Below are positions 21,476 to 33,198 of a stretch of 64,000 nucleotides of DNA, one piece after another. A program made the translations under genes and the position numbers. The notes beneath the pieces are model-generated. The model had not been told where the DNA came from. It worked only from the letters and a program-made list of their open reading frames with translations, and did no database searches. Every line of letters starts with the position of its first letter. Position 1 is the first letter of the stretch. The stretch comes from Paguma larvata (Eukaryota; Chordata; Mammalia; Carnivora; Viverridae), in the NCBI GenBank assembly GCA_030068075.1, contig CM057841.1, forward strand, positions 37,923,030-37,987,029, in the 5' to 3' direction.

Positions 21476-22362
21476 TTTTTAAACACGAGGTGAAATAAAA
21501 CAGGCAAGGAAAGATTGAAAAATGGCTTAAGGTGGTTTCAGCAAAAATGGAAAGGCATGGTAAAATTTGAGAAATATTCATTGGGATAAATATTTTGGGG
21601 GATATTAATTAACTCTCCGTGCCAGGGTTTTTGCTTTGTATTTATTATTTGCAACTTTTGCATGTAGCAAAAGGAACAGAGTTCTAGAATTTTTTTTTCT
21701 CCTACTTTAAGATTTTATATGGTCTAGTTTATTTTGGATTACATCTGTGTTTCCTAAAGACAGACACTCGTTAATCTTAAGCGGTAATGAGAGAACAATT
21801 TTTAAATGCATGGATTATTTTTTCTCTGAATGAAAAGGGCAATGAACACATCAAAACCTGGGATTGTAGAGAGAACACTGCTTGAGTCAGGGCAGCAACC
21901 ATTTTAGTGCTCAGACTGGATCAGTGACAGGTGTTTCTGGATGGGGCTGACATACCCCACAAAGTATGGAAACAGTACCTGAAAGAATGAAGTTGCCTCA
22001 GCCCATATGGACCAGAAGCACTGAGTGGTGCCCAGAGTGAGCCAGGGCCAAACAGCCGATCTAACCTCCAGAACACTAAAGCCCTGATGATGAATACCCG
22101 AGGCACGCCAGCCTGCCCGGTGGAGGTGGGGACCAACATATGTCAGAAAGTAAGTTTAGTGGGGGAACATAGAATGCATCCAGGAATCTAAACAAACTAC
22201 TAGATATCCTTCAAGCCCTGGTCCCATAAAGGGGCTCCCTGACCCCTTGAGTAAGTAAGTGGTGACTCTACACTAGTTAGTATAAACTGAGGGATAAAAA
22301 TAAGAGAAAGCTTAAAGTCAGAATTCAGGAAGGACGCTATATTCTTTTTTATCTTAGCCCTT
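21476..22362. other. Unassigned; GC-richer block with donor-like site
   Basis: 21890-22150 is richer in GC than its surroundings and matches no repeat I know. It ends with GAAAGTAAGT, a good splice-donor match (GT at 22150). All three forward frames contain stops, so a coding exon is excluded across it. A non-coding exon or an unrecognised repeat remain possible. Confidence 0.35.
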
Positions 22363-22378
22363 AAGAATATGAGTTACA

Positions 22379-22627
22379 GGGGCACCTGGGTGGCTCAGTT
22401 GGTTAAGTGTCCAACTTCAGCTCAGCTCATGATCTCACAGTTCTTTAGTTCAAGCTCTGTGTCAGACTCTGCGCTAATAGCTCGGAGCCTGGAGCCAGCT
22501 TTGAATTCTGTGTCTCCCTCTCTCTCTGCCCCTCCCTCACTTGTGCTCACTCTCTTTCTCCCTCTCTCTCTCTCTCTCTCTCTCTCAAAAATAAGTAAAT
22601 AAACCTTTAAAAAAACCAGAGATAAAA
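22379..22627 (+). mobile_element. CAN SINE with expanded (CT)n tract
   Basis: Full-length, with the cytosine-thymine stretch expanded at about 22555-22586. The imperfect duplication is AAGAATATGAGTT (22363-22375) against AAGAATACAAGTT (22628-22640). The B box is decayed (TTTAGTTCAAGCTCTG). Confidence 0.95.
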
Positions 22628-22877
22628 AAGAATACAAGTTGTGGAAAACACATGTGTGATCTGATACATATGCTATTTATTTCGCCTTAAACAATTTACT
22701 TTCCTCTATCACAATATTTCAAACAGGAAAATATAAAGTCGACAAAAACCTAAAAATTCTTCAGAGGTACATGTCCAGTATGTAGCCACTCATTACTCAG
22801 TGAAAGCGACAGTTGTTATTACTTGATTATGAGTACCATGACTCGCTTCCTCCTTCAAAATGGATTTGAACTCCTAT

Positions 22878-22965
22878 CCACATCCCACTCATCTCTGTAT
22901 CCCTGGCACTGAACGCAACACTTAACGTATTGTTGGTATTCAAGACATGCTTGAAGAATTATGAG
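22878..22965 (+). mobile_element. L2 3'-end fragment
   Basis: ATCTCTGTATCCCTGGCACT followed by GTTGGTATTCAAGACATG reads like the L2 terminal segment. Confidence 0.6.
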
Positions 22966-23704
22966 GTGATTGCTAGCACTAAAATCCTCAGAAAATTTAA
23001 GTCTGATTCTCACCTGAAGCTTTTCAGGGATAAAAATGTGAGCTTCAGCTCACATTTCCCAGCGCAAAAACCGCAACTACAGAACCCTTTTCCAATGTTA
23101 GGTCCCACGCCACATCCAACGTACGCCATCCAGACAGGAAACTGCAGAGAGGACTGCCTACTGGGAACAATCTGAATTTGTTAACCCTAATGTTAACTAT
23201 CATCTTTTGCATTAAATCCCATGGCCATAGGGAATGCTATCTTTACATCAGAGAGAGGAGATGATTACCTCTGGATTTCCCTTTAGATGACATCTTGATG
23301 AGATGCACCAAAATTCTGCAGGGTAACTTCAGAAGAGCCCAAAGGAAAACAGCTGCAGTCTACAGGCTTTAAACTAGCATGATAAATATAAAAGTAGAAT
23401 ATAATTGTCCCATTTGGAATGCATCAGTAAACTTGGAGATGGGCATATATGGTGAATCACCAGAAAAATACAGTCATCATATTACTTTTGATGAAATGAA
23501 GGAACCTATTCATTTTCATTAAACTTCCATCAGGCCCAAATAGGTGAATTCTGGGGGATTTAGAAGTGATGAATGACAATGGCATATTATTGAAAATACG
23601 TAACTACAGCTGTTGCTGGACTCCAATAATACATCATCAAGAATGAAAAACAGAGTATGGTGACAGATGGTAGCCACACGTGTGGAGAGCCTAGCATAAA
23701 ATAC
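22966..23704. other. Unassigned sequence
   Basis: Nothing recognised. Confidence 0.4.
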
Positions 23705-23790
23705 GGAGTTGTCCAATCACTATGCTATTATACACCTGAAACATATGTAATATCATGTATCAACTGTTCTTTAATTTTAAAAAAATGAAA
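23705..23790 (+). mobile_element. L1 3'-terminal fragment
   Basis: CACTATGCTATTATACACCT, then GAAACATATGTAATATCATG and an A-rich end match the 'TACACCTGAAACTAATATAA' terminus of old carnivore L1. Confidence 0.72.
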
Positions 23791-24204
23791 ATATACACTT
23801 AAATTTTCTCACTTCCATCTCCATTGAGACTAGCAACTTGTACTGACATATCCTTAATCAGAGAGGAAGGAAGAAACCTCCTATTCCTTGGACATTGATA
23901 TAATTTTCTATTTCCTCTGAGATCACTATTCACTCTATTTGGTTCTATTGTTAATATTTGCTGAGCAGATAGTACATGACCGTGGACTAAAGACACCCAA
24001 CTCAAATAGACACATGTGTGCTCTTCCACCGGACTATGTGTCATTGAAAAAGGAATGCACACGGTATAGTATTATATATACAATTTTCCTCTGTATAGGA
24101 GACAGTGAAGAAAACAGATCATTTTTCTTAAGGCAGGAAGATGTCTATGATGGAGTCACATCGTTGTCATACTTGGGAGCTAACTCTAAGGAGCATGAGA
24201 GAAT

Positions 24205-24445
24205 AGGTTTTGTAAAGGTTTAAAGCACAAACTCTGGAAACCAAGTTCCTGAGTTCAAATCCTAAACCCGCCACAGATTAGCTGTATCCTGAAAAAGGTA
24301 CATGTCCTCATAGCGACTCAGTGCCTTTATCTCTAAAATGGGGGCAATAGTAAGACTTACCTCAGAGGTATAAAAATTAAATAAGCTAAATATATATAAA
24401 GGACTTAAAGCAGTGCCCATTACATTATAAATACTTAACACTGTG
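24205..24445 (+). mobile_element. Near full-length MIR
   Basis: Head AAGCACAAACTCTGGAAACC, GAGTTCAAATCCTAAACCCG, AGATTAGCTGTATCCTG, core AAAATGGGGGCAATAGTAAG, ACTTACCTCAGAGGTA and tail GCAGTGCCCATTACATTATA in order. Best preserved MIR in the window. Confidence 0.87.
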
Positions 24446-25014
24446 TTAGCTTTAACTTTGTAAATTTCCTGGTAAGAGAAGAAAATGGCATTTCAGAAAT
24501 AATGAGTAATGAGAGAATCATAGTTATGAGGCACTCAGGTAATTAGATATGTAGCGCTGAAACTAAAAATAACAACAACAGCCAACATGTATTTAACATT
24601 TAACAATGTCAAACACGATGCTTTATTACTGTTGCTTTATTTAATCCAGACAACTAGGCCTAGTAGATAAGGACTGACAAAATATCATTGGCTAGCTAAA
24701 CAAGATTAAAAACCCTAGATTTATCACAATTCCATCAGAAAAAGGATGCATATGACTGGCTAGAGCAATGTGAGAAGTCACGTGGGACCCGCTTCCCAAA
24801 GAGGAATGTTCAAGTATTGATGGATTATTTCCCCACTGGTATCTAAGGACAATAGATGCAGTTAATTAGGCTTCCGTCTTGTGGAGTGGGAAATCCTAGT
24901 GCTGAGGTTACTAGCTTGATTTCTCTGCACCAAAGGGACAAACCTGAGGCCAGGGGTCCTACTTTTGTGATCATTTTCAATGCCCCGCTCTGTATCTAAA
25001 TAAATATTGAATTT
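24446..25014. other. Unassigned sequence
   Basis: Nothing firm. 24570-24670 has the composition of an old repeat (ATTTAACATTTAACAATGTC) but I cannot place it. Confidence 0.4.
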
Positions 25015-25030
25015 AAAAATTCATTTAGGA

Positions 25031-25237
25031 GGCGCCTGGGTGGCTCAGTCGGTTAAGCGGCCGACTTCAGCTCAGGTCATGATCTCACCGTCTGTGAGTT
25101 CGAGCCCCGCTTCGGGCTATGTGCTGACAGCTCAGAGCCTGGAGCCTGCTTCGGATTCTGTATCTCCCTCTCTCTCTGCCCTTCCCCTGCTATGCTCTGT
25201 CTGTCTGTCTCTCAAAAATAAATAAACATTAAAAAAT
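25031..25237 (+). mobile_element. Young feliform CAN SINE
   Basis: Near-consensus: GGCGCCTGGGTGGCTCAGTC (A box intact), GTGAGTTCGAGCCCCGCTTC (B box intact), CTGACAGCTCAGAGCCTGGA and an AAATAAATAAACATT tail. The duplication TTCATTTAGGA is at 25020-25030 and 25238-25248. Both internal Pol III promoter boxes look usable. Confidence 0.96.
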
Positions 25238-25334
25238 TTCATTTAGGAACACATAAAGAACCCCTGAGTTGTCCAAATCCCTAGCCCTTATTCTTAACTG
25301 CTAAGTAATATTACCTTTTGTTACACTGAAGTGG

Positions 25335-25510
25335 TTTTAAAATTCGGAGGCACACTGTTATCACCAGTCTCTAGGGGATTTGTAAAATACCAATGCTAAG
25401 GCACCCTTTTCCTATATTCTGAATTAGTAGATTGTGGTGGGATCCAGGAATTGCTATTTTTAAAGCCTCCCAGGTAGTTTTGATATTTACTCAGGATTGA
25501 AAACCATGTT
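25335..25510 (+). mobile_element. MER5A-like hAT-Charlie MITE
   Basis: AGTGGTTTTAAAATTCGGAG at the left end, then GGATTTGTAAAATACCAATG, CAGGAATTGCTATTTTTAAA and CCTCCCAGGTAGTTTTGATA, closing with GATTGAAAACCATG. Close to full length. Confidence 0.78.
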
Positions 25511-27164
25511 ATGCTGCTTTTTGGTGGAGTACTGCTTATCCAAGTGTTAATGAGTGGGAGTCTTCAAGAAATGAGAATTCTTAACGATCATATCTGTGAA
25601 ACTTTAAGCCATGGTTCTGGTCTTATGGTTCTCAAAGACCTGGTGATGAAGAACAAGGAGCTGTTTATCGTGACATGTCTTGTGCCATGACAGGAACCCT
25701 AGATGTTTTCTCCTTCAGACATAAGCAAACCAATGAAGGACAATAGAAAAGGCTAAGTTTCACGTTTTAGAAGGAATCAAACTGACCTATTGAGTTATAG
25801 TTCAACTGAGATAATGATTCTCCAAGTGGGGTATCAAGTGACCAAAGAAACAACTTTTTTTTTTTTTTAACTATCTGTGGCTTCCATATCCCCCTACCAG
25901 CATCTCACCGCCCGCCCCTATACACACACCTTTTCTTATACCTTGATAAGCTGGCATAAGCAGGAGGAGACAGTGAATAGCAGAGACATGGTAATCCAAT
26001 TTCTTCACAGAATTAAAAAAAAAAAAGAAAATCCTAGCATTTCAGCATGGAGAAGGGCCCACAATGTTATCTATGTTCGAATCTTTACTAATGATAGAGC
26101 TTGATTCACAATATCTACAAAGGGACCCGGGAATCTTCCAACCAATCCAGCATCAGGTATATGCTGCAGTTCCTATTTAGTGAATTGCTTGCCTCCCTGA
26201 AGAAAAAACCTTCTACATGCACTAACCGAACCCAGAAGTCCTGAGTCAGAGGCTGAACATCCGATTGCGTTCCCTTCCTTTATCAAGGGCACACCTGTTT
26301 GTAAAGGCTTCCTTTATGTCTATTTGTATTTTTAGCCTGGAGAAGTGCTCAGAGAATTAATTACAGCAGTTAATGTTTCCATTTGAAAGGAGATGATGCT
26401 CCGTAAGTACTAAATATTATTAAATGCAAGGGAATTAAATCGGTTTAAAAGAGATGAATGGTACAATTCCGTATTTCATTGATGCCCTGGAAAAGTACAA
26501 CACCTCACATTGAGTCACCGAGATAAAGTCATGCAGAATTTTTTTTAATAATTCCCAATCATATATAAAATGATTTCACTGAGTGTATATCTCACCAATT
26601 CTTAGTAAAGCGAAGATCTATATAATACATCAGTAGCTACAGACAAGTTGAAGAGGAATGAATTAATTACTCAGTTATCCCAAATGACACTTATTTTACA
26701 ATATGCATGATTTCCATGTTCTTACCAGTCATTTCAGAACTGCAGTAGCTCATTCAGGGAGAAGAATACATAAAATTGGAAGTATTCACTCCTTGCAGTT
26801 AGATATTAATGAGGACCCCCCCCTTTCCCCTCCCTACCACTCCTGTTGGCATCTCTCTCTGACTGCAGAAGATATATATCCCTGTTTTCTGTTTTGCTCT
26901 GCATGAAACAGAACCTAAGGCTCTGTGCCTTGGCCACATCACTAAGAATTGCAAATAAACCTCCTAAAGGGTGCTGTCAGTAAATAAAACAACCAAGGAG
27001 TAATATTTAAGTGTAAGGTAACAGCAAATAGTTAAATTGGCAATGAAAACATCGAGTGCATCTACCTGGTAACCTCTTTTTGACAATCACAGGAGAGCGA
27101 AATCGCTCAAATGTCCAAAGATCATGATCTCCAAGGGGTTTTCATCAAAAGGCGGAAGTTGTGA
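25511..27164. other. Unassigned; candidate conserved block at 26340-26600
   Basis: No gene or repeat recognised apart from T- and A-runs near 25856 and 26009. 26340-26600 is repeat-free, AT-rich and resembles conserved enhancer sequence by composition (GGGAATTAAATCGG). A C-run at 26817-26823 sits in a pyrimidine-rich stretch. Confidence 0.4.
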
Positions 27165-27358
27165 ATTGAGGTTAAACATGCTGTTAGCTGTATACCTCTC
27201 GTGCGACCGTGAGCAATTTGCTCATCCGAAAATGGGATGATGCTAGTTTATATCTCCTGGGGTTGTTTGTGAAAACTGAATGAGATAATATATGTAGAGT
27301 GTTTAGCATTGTGCGAGCTATTTAGCAAGTATTTAATAAATGCTAGTCATTATACTAT
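27165..27358 (+). mobile_element. MIR
   Basis: ATGCTGTTAGCTGTATACCT, CGACCGTGAGCAATTTGCTC, GAAAATGGGATGATGC, GGGGTTGTTTGTGAAAACTG, then TTTAATAAATGCTAGTCATT in MIR order. Confidence 0.8.
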
Positions 27359-29499
27359 TACAGGTAGCTATACAGTATAAACATTTCCTTCTGTCACTCA
27401 GGAAAAAAAGGGGGCCAAGGAAAATTAAGAAATAAGCTAATGTCTCATCTAGGATGAGGGCCTCCTCTACTTTTCAGATTCTGAGTTTCTCAGTTCCCAG
27501 AGGTGATGCTATTTGTCAAATACCAAACGCTTTTTAGAATTTTGCTTCAATATGGATATTGGTATTGAATCCAGAAAGATGAAAAGGTATGAAAAAATGC
27601 TTCCATTTATCATAGCAATTCAAGTTGTTTCTACTAGGAGTTAAGCCACACATTCCAATTTCGAGGTATATCTGTAAACAAAATATGGCTTACCTATCTC
27701 AAGGAGAAAAAAAGTTTTGAGGCAAAAGTTTATTGTCACCTAATCAGAAAAAAAAATGAAATCTGGATCTTCCAGATTTATTAAAGTATAGATCTGTAGT
27801 ACTTCTAAATTCAAATAAACTATCTATAGCGATGGGGGAGGATTATTTTTCTTCCTTGGCACATTTTATCCTGACAGCTAACTTTAATTTTATGCCATAC
27901 TGGGTACATTTTCATCAGGTGACTTTTACTCTGATGTTTGAAGAATTCAGCTACTGACTTCATAACATGACATTATAATTTATTAGCATGCCAATTAAAA
28001 ACATAATTTATCTATAACCTTCAAGTTTATTATTTATATTGCACCTTCCTAGTAGCTAATAAATCAATTGTAATTGACTTTAATGCCAAAAAGCTAAATA
28101 CCAAGCCCTACCATAATTTGAAAATGATGGGCTATGCAAATACATCTGCCTCTCCAGCTACACATAAAGTTAGAGGAAAAGGCTAATGGGTTTGCAATTT
28201 GGAGAAAGATATAAAACAATATTATAAATAGCCATCACTAACTAAATACCTGCAATGGCCAGGGACATAAACACTATTCGTCACACTGCATCGGTAAGAA
28301 GCGGAGACCCAAAGAGTTCAAGAAACTTACGGAAGAGCACACAGACTTTCAGTGACGGGGCCGGGACTCCAGGCAGAAACGTCTGGCTCACAAAACAGCA
28401 CCCTCCTCCCAACACTTCCCTTCCATCATCACAGAAAAAAAAGTGCATCCCCTTGCTCAGCCTAGCTCCTTCTTTACCAATTTTGCCACATCCAAAATAA
28501 TAAACATCCAGGAGAAAATAAAAATCAGTCTTTGAGTTATATTTCTTGGATAATTCATGGGATTTTTTTTACATAAATGAAGAAAATATTAAAAATAATA
28601 CATGCCCCTCTTATCTCCTTTTACATCTTTCTTACGTCAAATGGAGCACAGCGACATAAACGAGTCACCGCAGGATCGAATCACAGAGTGCTCTTTGCCC
28701 TATCTAATATTTATTTGCACATTAAAGATCTCATTACAGGCCCGAATTGGCTTCTGAGTACGTGTGCTCCTCACCAGGGCCAGAGTTTACAGCTTTGCTG
28801 GGGAGAACTGTGCTAATGGGTTCTTTTATCTTAAAAAAAGGCCCAGAACACAGGCTGCTGGAATCCCTAAAGTCTCCCTGGGTCTGATGTAACCACGGCT
28901 GATTCAACAACAACTTCTTGGCAGGAGAGGCCATAGGGAACACCCTAAGAGACGCTTCCTTCCCTGTTTTTGCCAATCTCTCAAGAATTACAAATTCAAG
29001 TTTTAGGGAGTCTCGGATCTTAAAGACAAGCAAAACACATGCATAACAATAACCATGAAGATAACACTAATGCTAATAATGATAAAACGTTGGAAGATCT
29101 GGGACTTTTAAGTGAGCCTATTAATCTTGGATCATTTTAAAGGCATACAAAATTCACTGAAAGGTGAACTTGAAACAAAGGAAAATATATAATAATTTGA
29201 CAGTACTACAACACTGTTTTCAAATAATTATGCCATAATCCACAAGAAAAATAAGCACTTGAGGCAGACCACATTCATCTGTGGTTCTCATTTTATTCAT
29301 GTGCAGACTGACAAGATAGTTTCGGTTGTATGATGAAACTTCCAGAGGTGGCCTGTAAATGTGACTAATACCACTTGTTTTTCCTTTTCTGGAAAGTTAA
29401 GATTTCTTCGAAGAGAGTTTTCAAATAGCTCCTTCTTTGACTCAAAATGATTTCAATTAAAAAATGATAACGGCAAGTAAAATAAAGAGTCATATTCTC
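27359..29499. other. Unassigned; candidate conserved blocks
   Basis: About 2.1 kb with no recognised transposon, which is unusual for this window. 27930-28110 and 28590-28760 are AT-rich and look conserved by composition (TCAATTGTAATTGA inverted repeat at 28064; TTTATTTGCACATTAAAGAT near 28709). No exon is supported. Confidence 0.45.
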
Positions 29500-30067
29500 C
29501 TTGAAAACAGTTTCTTTTTCTTGATGTCCTAAGCATTAAGGTTCATACTCATCCTCTCCTCTGCTGATTTCCCCTCCTTTTCCAGAACTCAAAGGCGGGA
29601 GGTCCCACAGTGGTCTCCTCGATCTTCTGTTCCTCTTCACACGCTTTTCTTAGGTGATCTCATCCTAACGTCTATGTCAGTGACACAATGTGTATGTTTA
29701 ATGAATGATCTTCCTCCAGAACCTCGAGCTCATATATCTGACACTGTGTTTGACATTCCCACATGAATATTTCAAAGAACCTCAGGGTTAACATGAGCTA
29801 AACAGAATTCTGAATATCTTGAAATCTCATCTACCCATAACCTGATCCTTTTAGTAAATGGTAATAGCATCTACCCATTGTTCAAAGCAAAATTCTACAA
29901 GACTTCCTGACCCCTTTTCTCATAAGTTCTACATCCAAACAGAGAGAAGCGTTGGCTCATTCTCTCAGCAATATCCCTCAGCTATCCTGTTTTCTCAACT
30001 CCATTGTGACTCACATCCTCAGACCAACGAAATATCACCTCTTGACTGGACGACATAAGAGTTACCC

Positions 30068-30327
30068 GGGGTGCCTGGGTGGCTCAGTCAGTTGGGCAGC
30101 CGACTTCGCGGCTCAGGTCATGATCTCACGGTCTGAGGGTTCGAGCCCTGTGTCAGGCTCTGTGCTGATGGCTCGGAGCCTGCTTCAGATTCTGTGTCTG
30201 CCTCTCTCTCTCTGCCCTTCCTCTGCTCATGCCCTGTCTCTCTGCCCTTCCTCTGCTCATGCTCTGTCTCTCAAAAATAAATAAACGTTGGAAAAAAAAA
30301 AAAAAAAGAATCCTTAAAAAAAAAAAA
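30068..30327 (+). mobile_element. CAN SINE with internal 30-bp tandem duplication
   Basis: The head GGTGCCTGGGTGGCTCAG and the B box (GGTTCGAGCCC) are intact. A 30-bp unit (30211-30240 and 30241-30270, one mismatch) is duplicated just before the tail. The tail is a long A-run broken by GAATCCTT. AGTTACCC flanks it (30060-30067 and 30328-30335). Confidence 0.95.
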
Positions 30328-30397
30328 AGTTACCCAAACGGTCTCCTCTCTTCTACTCTTACCTCCCTAATGTCCATTCAGTATATTGTAAACTGGA

Positions 30398-30398
<1 letters not shown>

Positions 30399-30433
<35 letters not shown>
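30399..30433. repeat. (CA)17 microsatellite
   Basis: Uninterrupted CA run inside the L2 remnant. Confidence 0.95.
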
Positions 30434-30435
<2 letters not shown>

Positions 30436-30784
30436 TGCTGCCCCACTTAAAAGTCTTAAATACCCTTAAACAACAACAACAAACTCTTCAATTCTCACCT
30501 GTCACATGTAGAACATAAGCTAATTCCCCATCTCAGTCCTCAAAAACCTGTTACCTAACCTTGATCTTACACTCCAACTTCATCTCATACCACTGTACTC
30601 CTAGTTCACCACCCTGCAGCCACTCTACGTTCCTTTCTGTTCCTCTAGCAAATTCACCTCATTCTCTGCTAAAGGTATTTGCATTAATTCCTCCTATCTT
30701 TCCAAAGTTGATTTCTTTTGCCATTTACAGCTTGAAAATAAATCACCAATTCAGTGACAGATATATCTGTACTGACCATGGTGG

Positions 30785-30885
30785 ACACTAAATACGTATA
30801 CAATAGCTGAATAACTTTGTTGTACACCTGAAACTAATATAACATTGCATGTCAATTATATTTCTAAAATATTTTTTAAAAAACC
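30785..30885 (+). mobile_element. L1 3'-terminal fragment
   Basis: GTTGTACACCTGAAACTAAT, ATAACATTGCATGTCAATTA, then an A-rich end. Same tail type as 23705 and 40260. Confidence 0.82.
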
Positions 30886-30984
30886 AATCAGAAAAGATTT
30901 TCCAGACAAACCAAACAAATATAATCATTCAGTCAGTCCATGTTACATCACTGTTTTATTTTCTTGCTCCCTAGCCTCAAATAA

Positions 30985-31110
30985 CACGACATGAGCTTCG
31001 TGAGAGTAGAGGACTTATCTGTCTTTATCAATCTTTGTTTCTGCATCTACAAGAATGTCTCACCAACATTAGGTGCCACGTAAGAGATTGAGGAATGAGA
31101 GAACAGGTGA
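30985..31110 (+). mobile_element. L2 3'-end fragment
   Basis: GAGCTTCGTGAGAGTAGAGG, ACTTATCTGTCTTTATCAAT, then ATTAGGTGCCACGTAAGAGA; order fits the L2 terminus. Confidence 0.6.
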
Positions 31111-31369
31111 TTGGCAACAAACATGGTGGTATACAACGGATTTCCATCTGCTAGATTCCAGATACTTGAGAAAGATCAAGTCCAGAGAGAGTATCTTCTG
31201 TCCTTTGGATTACTTTAGGATTCAGGATGAGTTTGCAGATTAATTTCATGTCAAAATGGTACAGAACTTTTGGTAGAGTGGTCATTCTACTCTGAGTCAA
31301 AACCTAGTTGCTCACGTGAATTCCAAGTAATTCCACACTTTATCTGGGTCAGAACTACATTTATTCAGA

Positions 31370-31640
31370 CATGCAAGGCACTCAATAGATGTTTACTGAA
31401 TGGCGGTCTATTCTATTTTCCATGTACTATGTGGAATTGGGAAAATATTAATATGATTAAAACAGAGTCCCCTTTCTCAGATCTCATACTCCTATGGGGG
31501 TGGCAGAATAAAAACAGAATAGTAACATTACAGCACAGTAAGTGAAAGTATATTCTGGAGCTCACAGGCTGACCATCAGAGAAGGTCTCTTTTGAAAAAG
31601 TGAATGCCTGACCTAATTCTGAAAGCAACATAAAAGTTAG
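31370..31640 (+). mobile_element. Ancient mammalian repeat, family uncertain
   Basis: AAACAGAGTCCCCTTTCTCA, CTGGAGCTCACAGGCTGACC, GAAAAAGTGAATGCCTGACC resemble old repeat copies seen also near 35.2, 39.0-39.3 and 43.7 kb. Confidence 0.45.
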
Positions 31641-31772
31641 GTGAGAATTCAGAAAAATAAAATCAGGGATAGAGTCAACCAAAGAAGAGTGTTAAGTTGT
31701 CAAATCCTGTGAAGGAACCCTCTAAGTCGATAGGAGTAGACAGACCATAAGCAGCCCAGTGTAACGGGGAAG

Positions 31773-31945
31773 GGTAGATGCTCTAAGATCAGGCTGAACA
31801 AGGCTTGTATTGCAGCTTCACTATATATGAATTGCATGTCTTTGCAAAAGTTACTTAGCATCTCCTTCCACAAGAGAACAATGAAGCCTTTGGGAACACT
31901 GCCCGTTACCTCGGAAGATCATTGTGACAATAACAGGTGAAAAGC
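31773..31945 (+). mobile_element. MIR, diverged
   Basis: AAGATCAGGCTGAACAAGGC, GCAAAAGTTACTTAGCATCT, CCTCGGAAGATCATTGTGAC. Confidence 0.5.
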
Positions 31946-32483
31946 AGGTCATGTCACATTTCCTAGCTTAAGAACCACCAGTAAATATTTTCAATAGTCA
32001 AATGGAAAACACAAAGAAACAAAAAATGAGTTAAAGAGGTTGAATGTTGACATAGAATCTTTAATTCTCATTGATTCTATAAAGATATTCTTAACAACAA
32101 CAAAAAAATAAACCTCAGTTCTAAGGGTTCTCAGTTTTTTCCTTCCTAAACACTGCTGGAGGAGAGGCCACTGTCCATTTGGTACATTGTATGTTGGTTT
32201 GACTACTACCTTGTTAGCTGTGTCACCCTATTTACGTTTTCTCTCTTTTTCTTTAAAAAAAATGATGTGGGTAGCTAAATTATTAGGTTGTGAAGATTAC
32301 ATATATTAAATACATTAATTAATTATATTAAATAGTATATTATCAAGCATTTACATTTTAAAAGATAATGCTCTAACTACACAACAGGAGAAATGTGTCA
32401 GGCCTGGTTCTTACTGCCTCATTTCTTAAAGAAGGCCTCTCAAATTCCAGAAGCATTTCAATAATACAAAACCAAAACTTAAA
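31946..32483. other. Unassigned, AT-rich
   Basis: 32280-32375 is very AT-rich with ATTAATTAATTATATTAAAT. No gene or repeat recognised. Confidence 0.4.
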
Positions 32484-32700
32484 GGGGTGTCTGAGTGGCT
32501 CAGTTGGTTAAGAGTCCGACTTCGGCTCAGGTCATGATCTTGTGGTCTGTGAGTTCGAGCCCTGCGTCGGACTCTGTGTTGACAGCTCAGAGCCTGGAGC
32601 CTACCTCAGATTCTGAGTCTCCCTCTCTCTCTCTGCCCCTCACCTGCTCACACTCTTGTCTGTCTCTCTCTCTTAAAAATAAATAAAGATAAAAAAATTT
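32484..32700 (+). mobile_element. CAN SINE (SINEC, feliform)
   Basis: GGGGTGTCTGAGTGGCTCAG head, intact B box (GTGAGTTCGAGCCCTGCG), full body, AAATAAATAAAGAT tail. An AT-rich tract (32715-32835, many ATATAC and TATATA words) follows. Confidence 0.95.
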
Positions 32701-32941
32701 TAAAAAGTAAAAAGCATGTATATACATATATACACATATTTTACATGAATATAAACATGTATAGTTAAATACTTATATATTTATTACGTATTTATATAAT
32801 TCTATTTAATTTCATATATATAATTACAGTTCTATCAATGGTAAAAGGAAGACAAAAGTTTCTAAAAAAATAGTTTCAAAAAACAATGAGTTCATCAGAT
32901 TTACTGCAACAGAGGATGGGACACCATTGTTCACCAGGGAG

Positions 32942-33112
32942 AAAATCCAGCTTTTGAGTCTAACGGTCTGGGTTTGAATAACGTTTTATTCCTATGAACT
33001 ATGTGATATTAGCAACTTCTTAAGCTTTCTCAGCATTTTTGAAATTATTTTTAAAGAAGACATGAAAATACCCACCTGACAGGATCCTTGTAGTGATTAA
33101 ATGAAACAGTAC
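32942..33112 (+). mobile_element. MIR
   Basis: TTGAGTCTAACGGTCTGGGT, CTATGTGATATTAGC, ACCTGACAGGATCCTTGTAG, TGATTAAATGAAACAGTACA. Confidence 0.7.
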
Positions 33113-33198
33113 AGGAGAAATGTGCTCTACTTTGTTAACAAAATTTGCATCTAAACAGTTACAAAGTCAGTCTCTCCACTAAAACTGCTGTCATTGCT

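Larger units (their letters stand above)
29500..30720 (+). mobile_element. Long L2 remnant interrupted by a SINE
   Basis: Pyrimidine-rich landmarks in L2 order: CCTCAGGGTTAACATGAGCT, CTAAACAGAATTCTGAATAT, TCATAAGTTCTACATCCAAA, then after the SINE CTGCAGCCACTCTACG and TTCCTTTCTGTTCCTCTAGC. This is the C-terminal coding and 3' part of an L2 (CR1-clade LINE), with no frame left open. A (CA)n tract expanded inside it. Confidence 0.72.

Noticed and set aside
25085..25110. tRNA-like B box (GTGAGTTCGAGCCCCGC)
   Set aside because: Part of a SINE; the cloverleaf is not complete and the family is dispersed, so it is not a tRNA gene.
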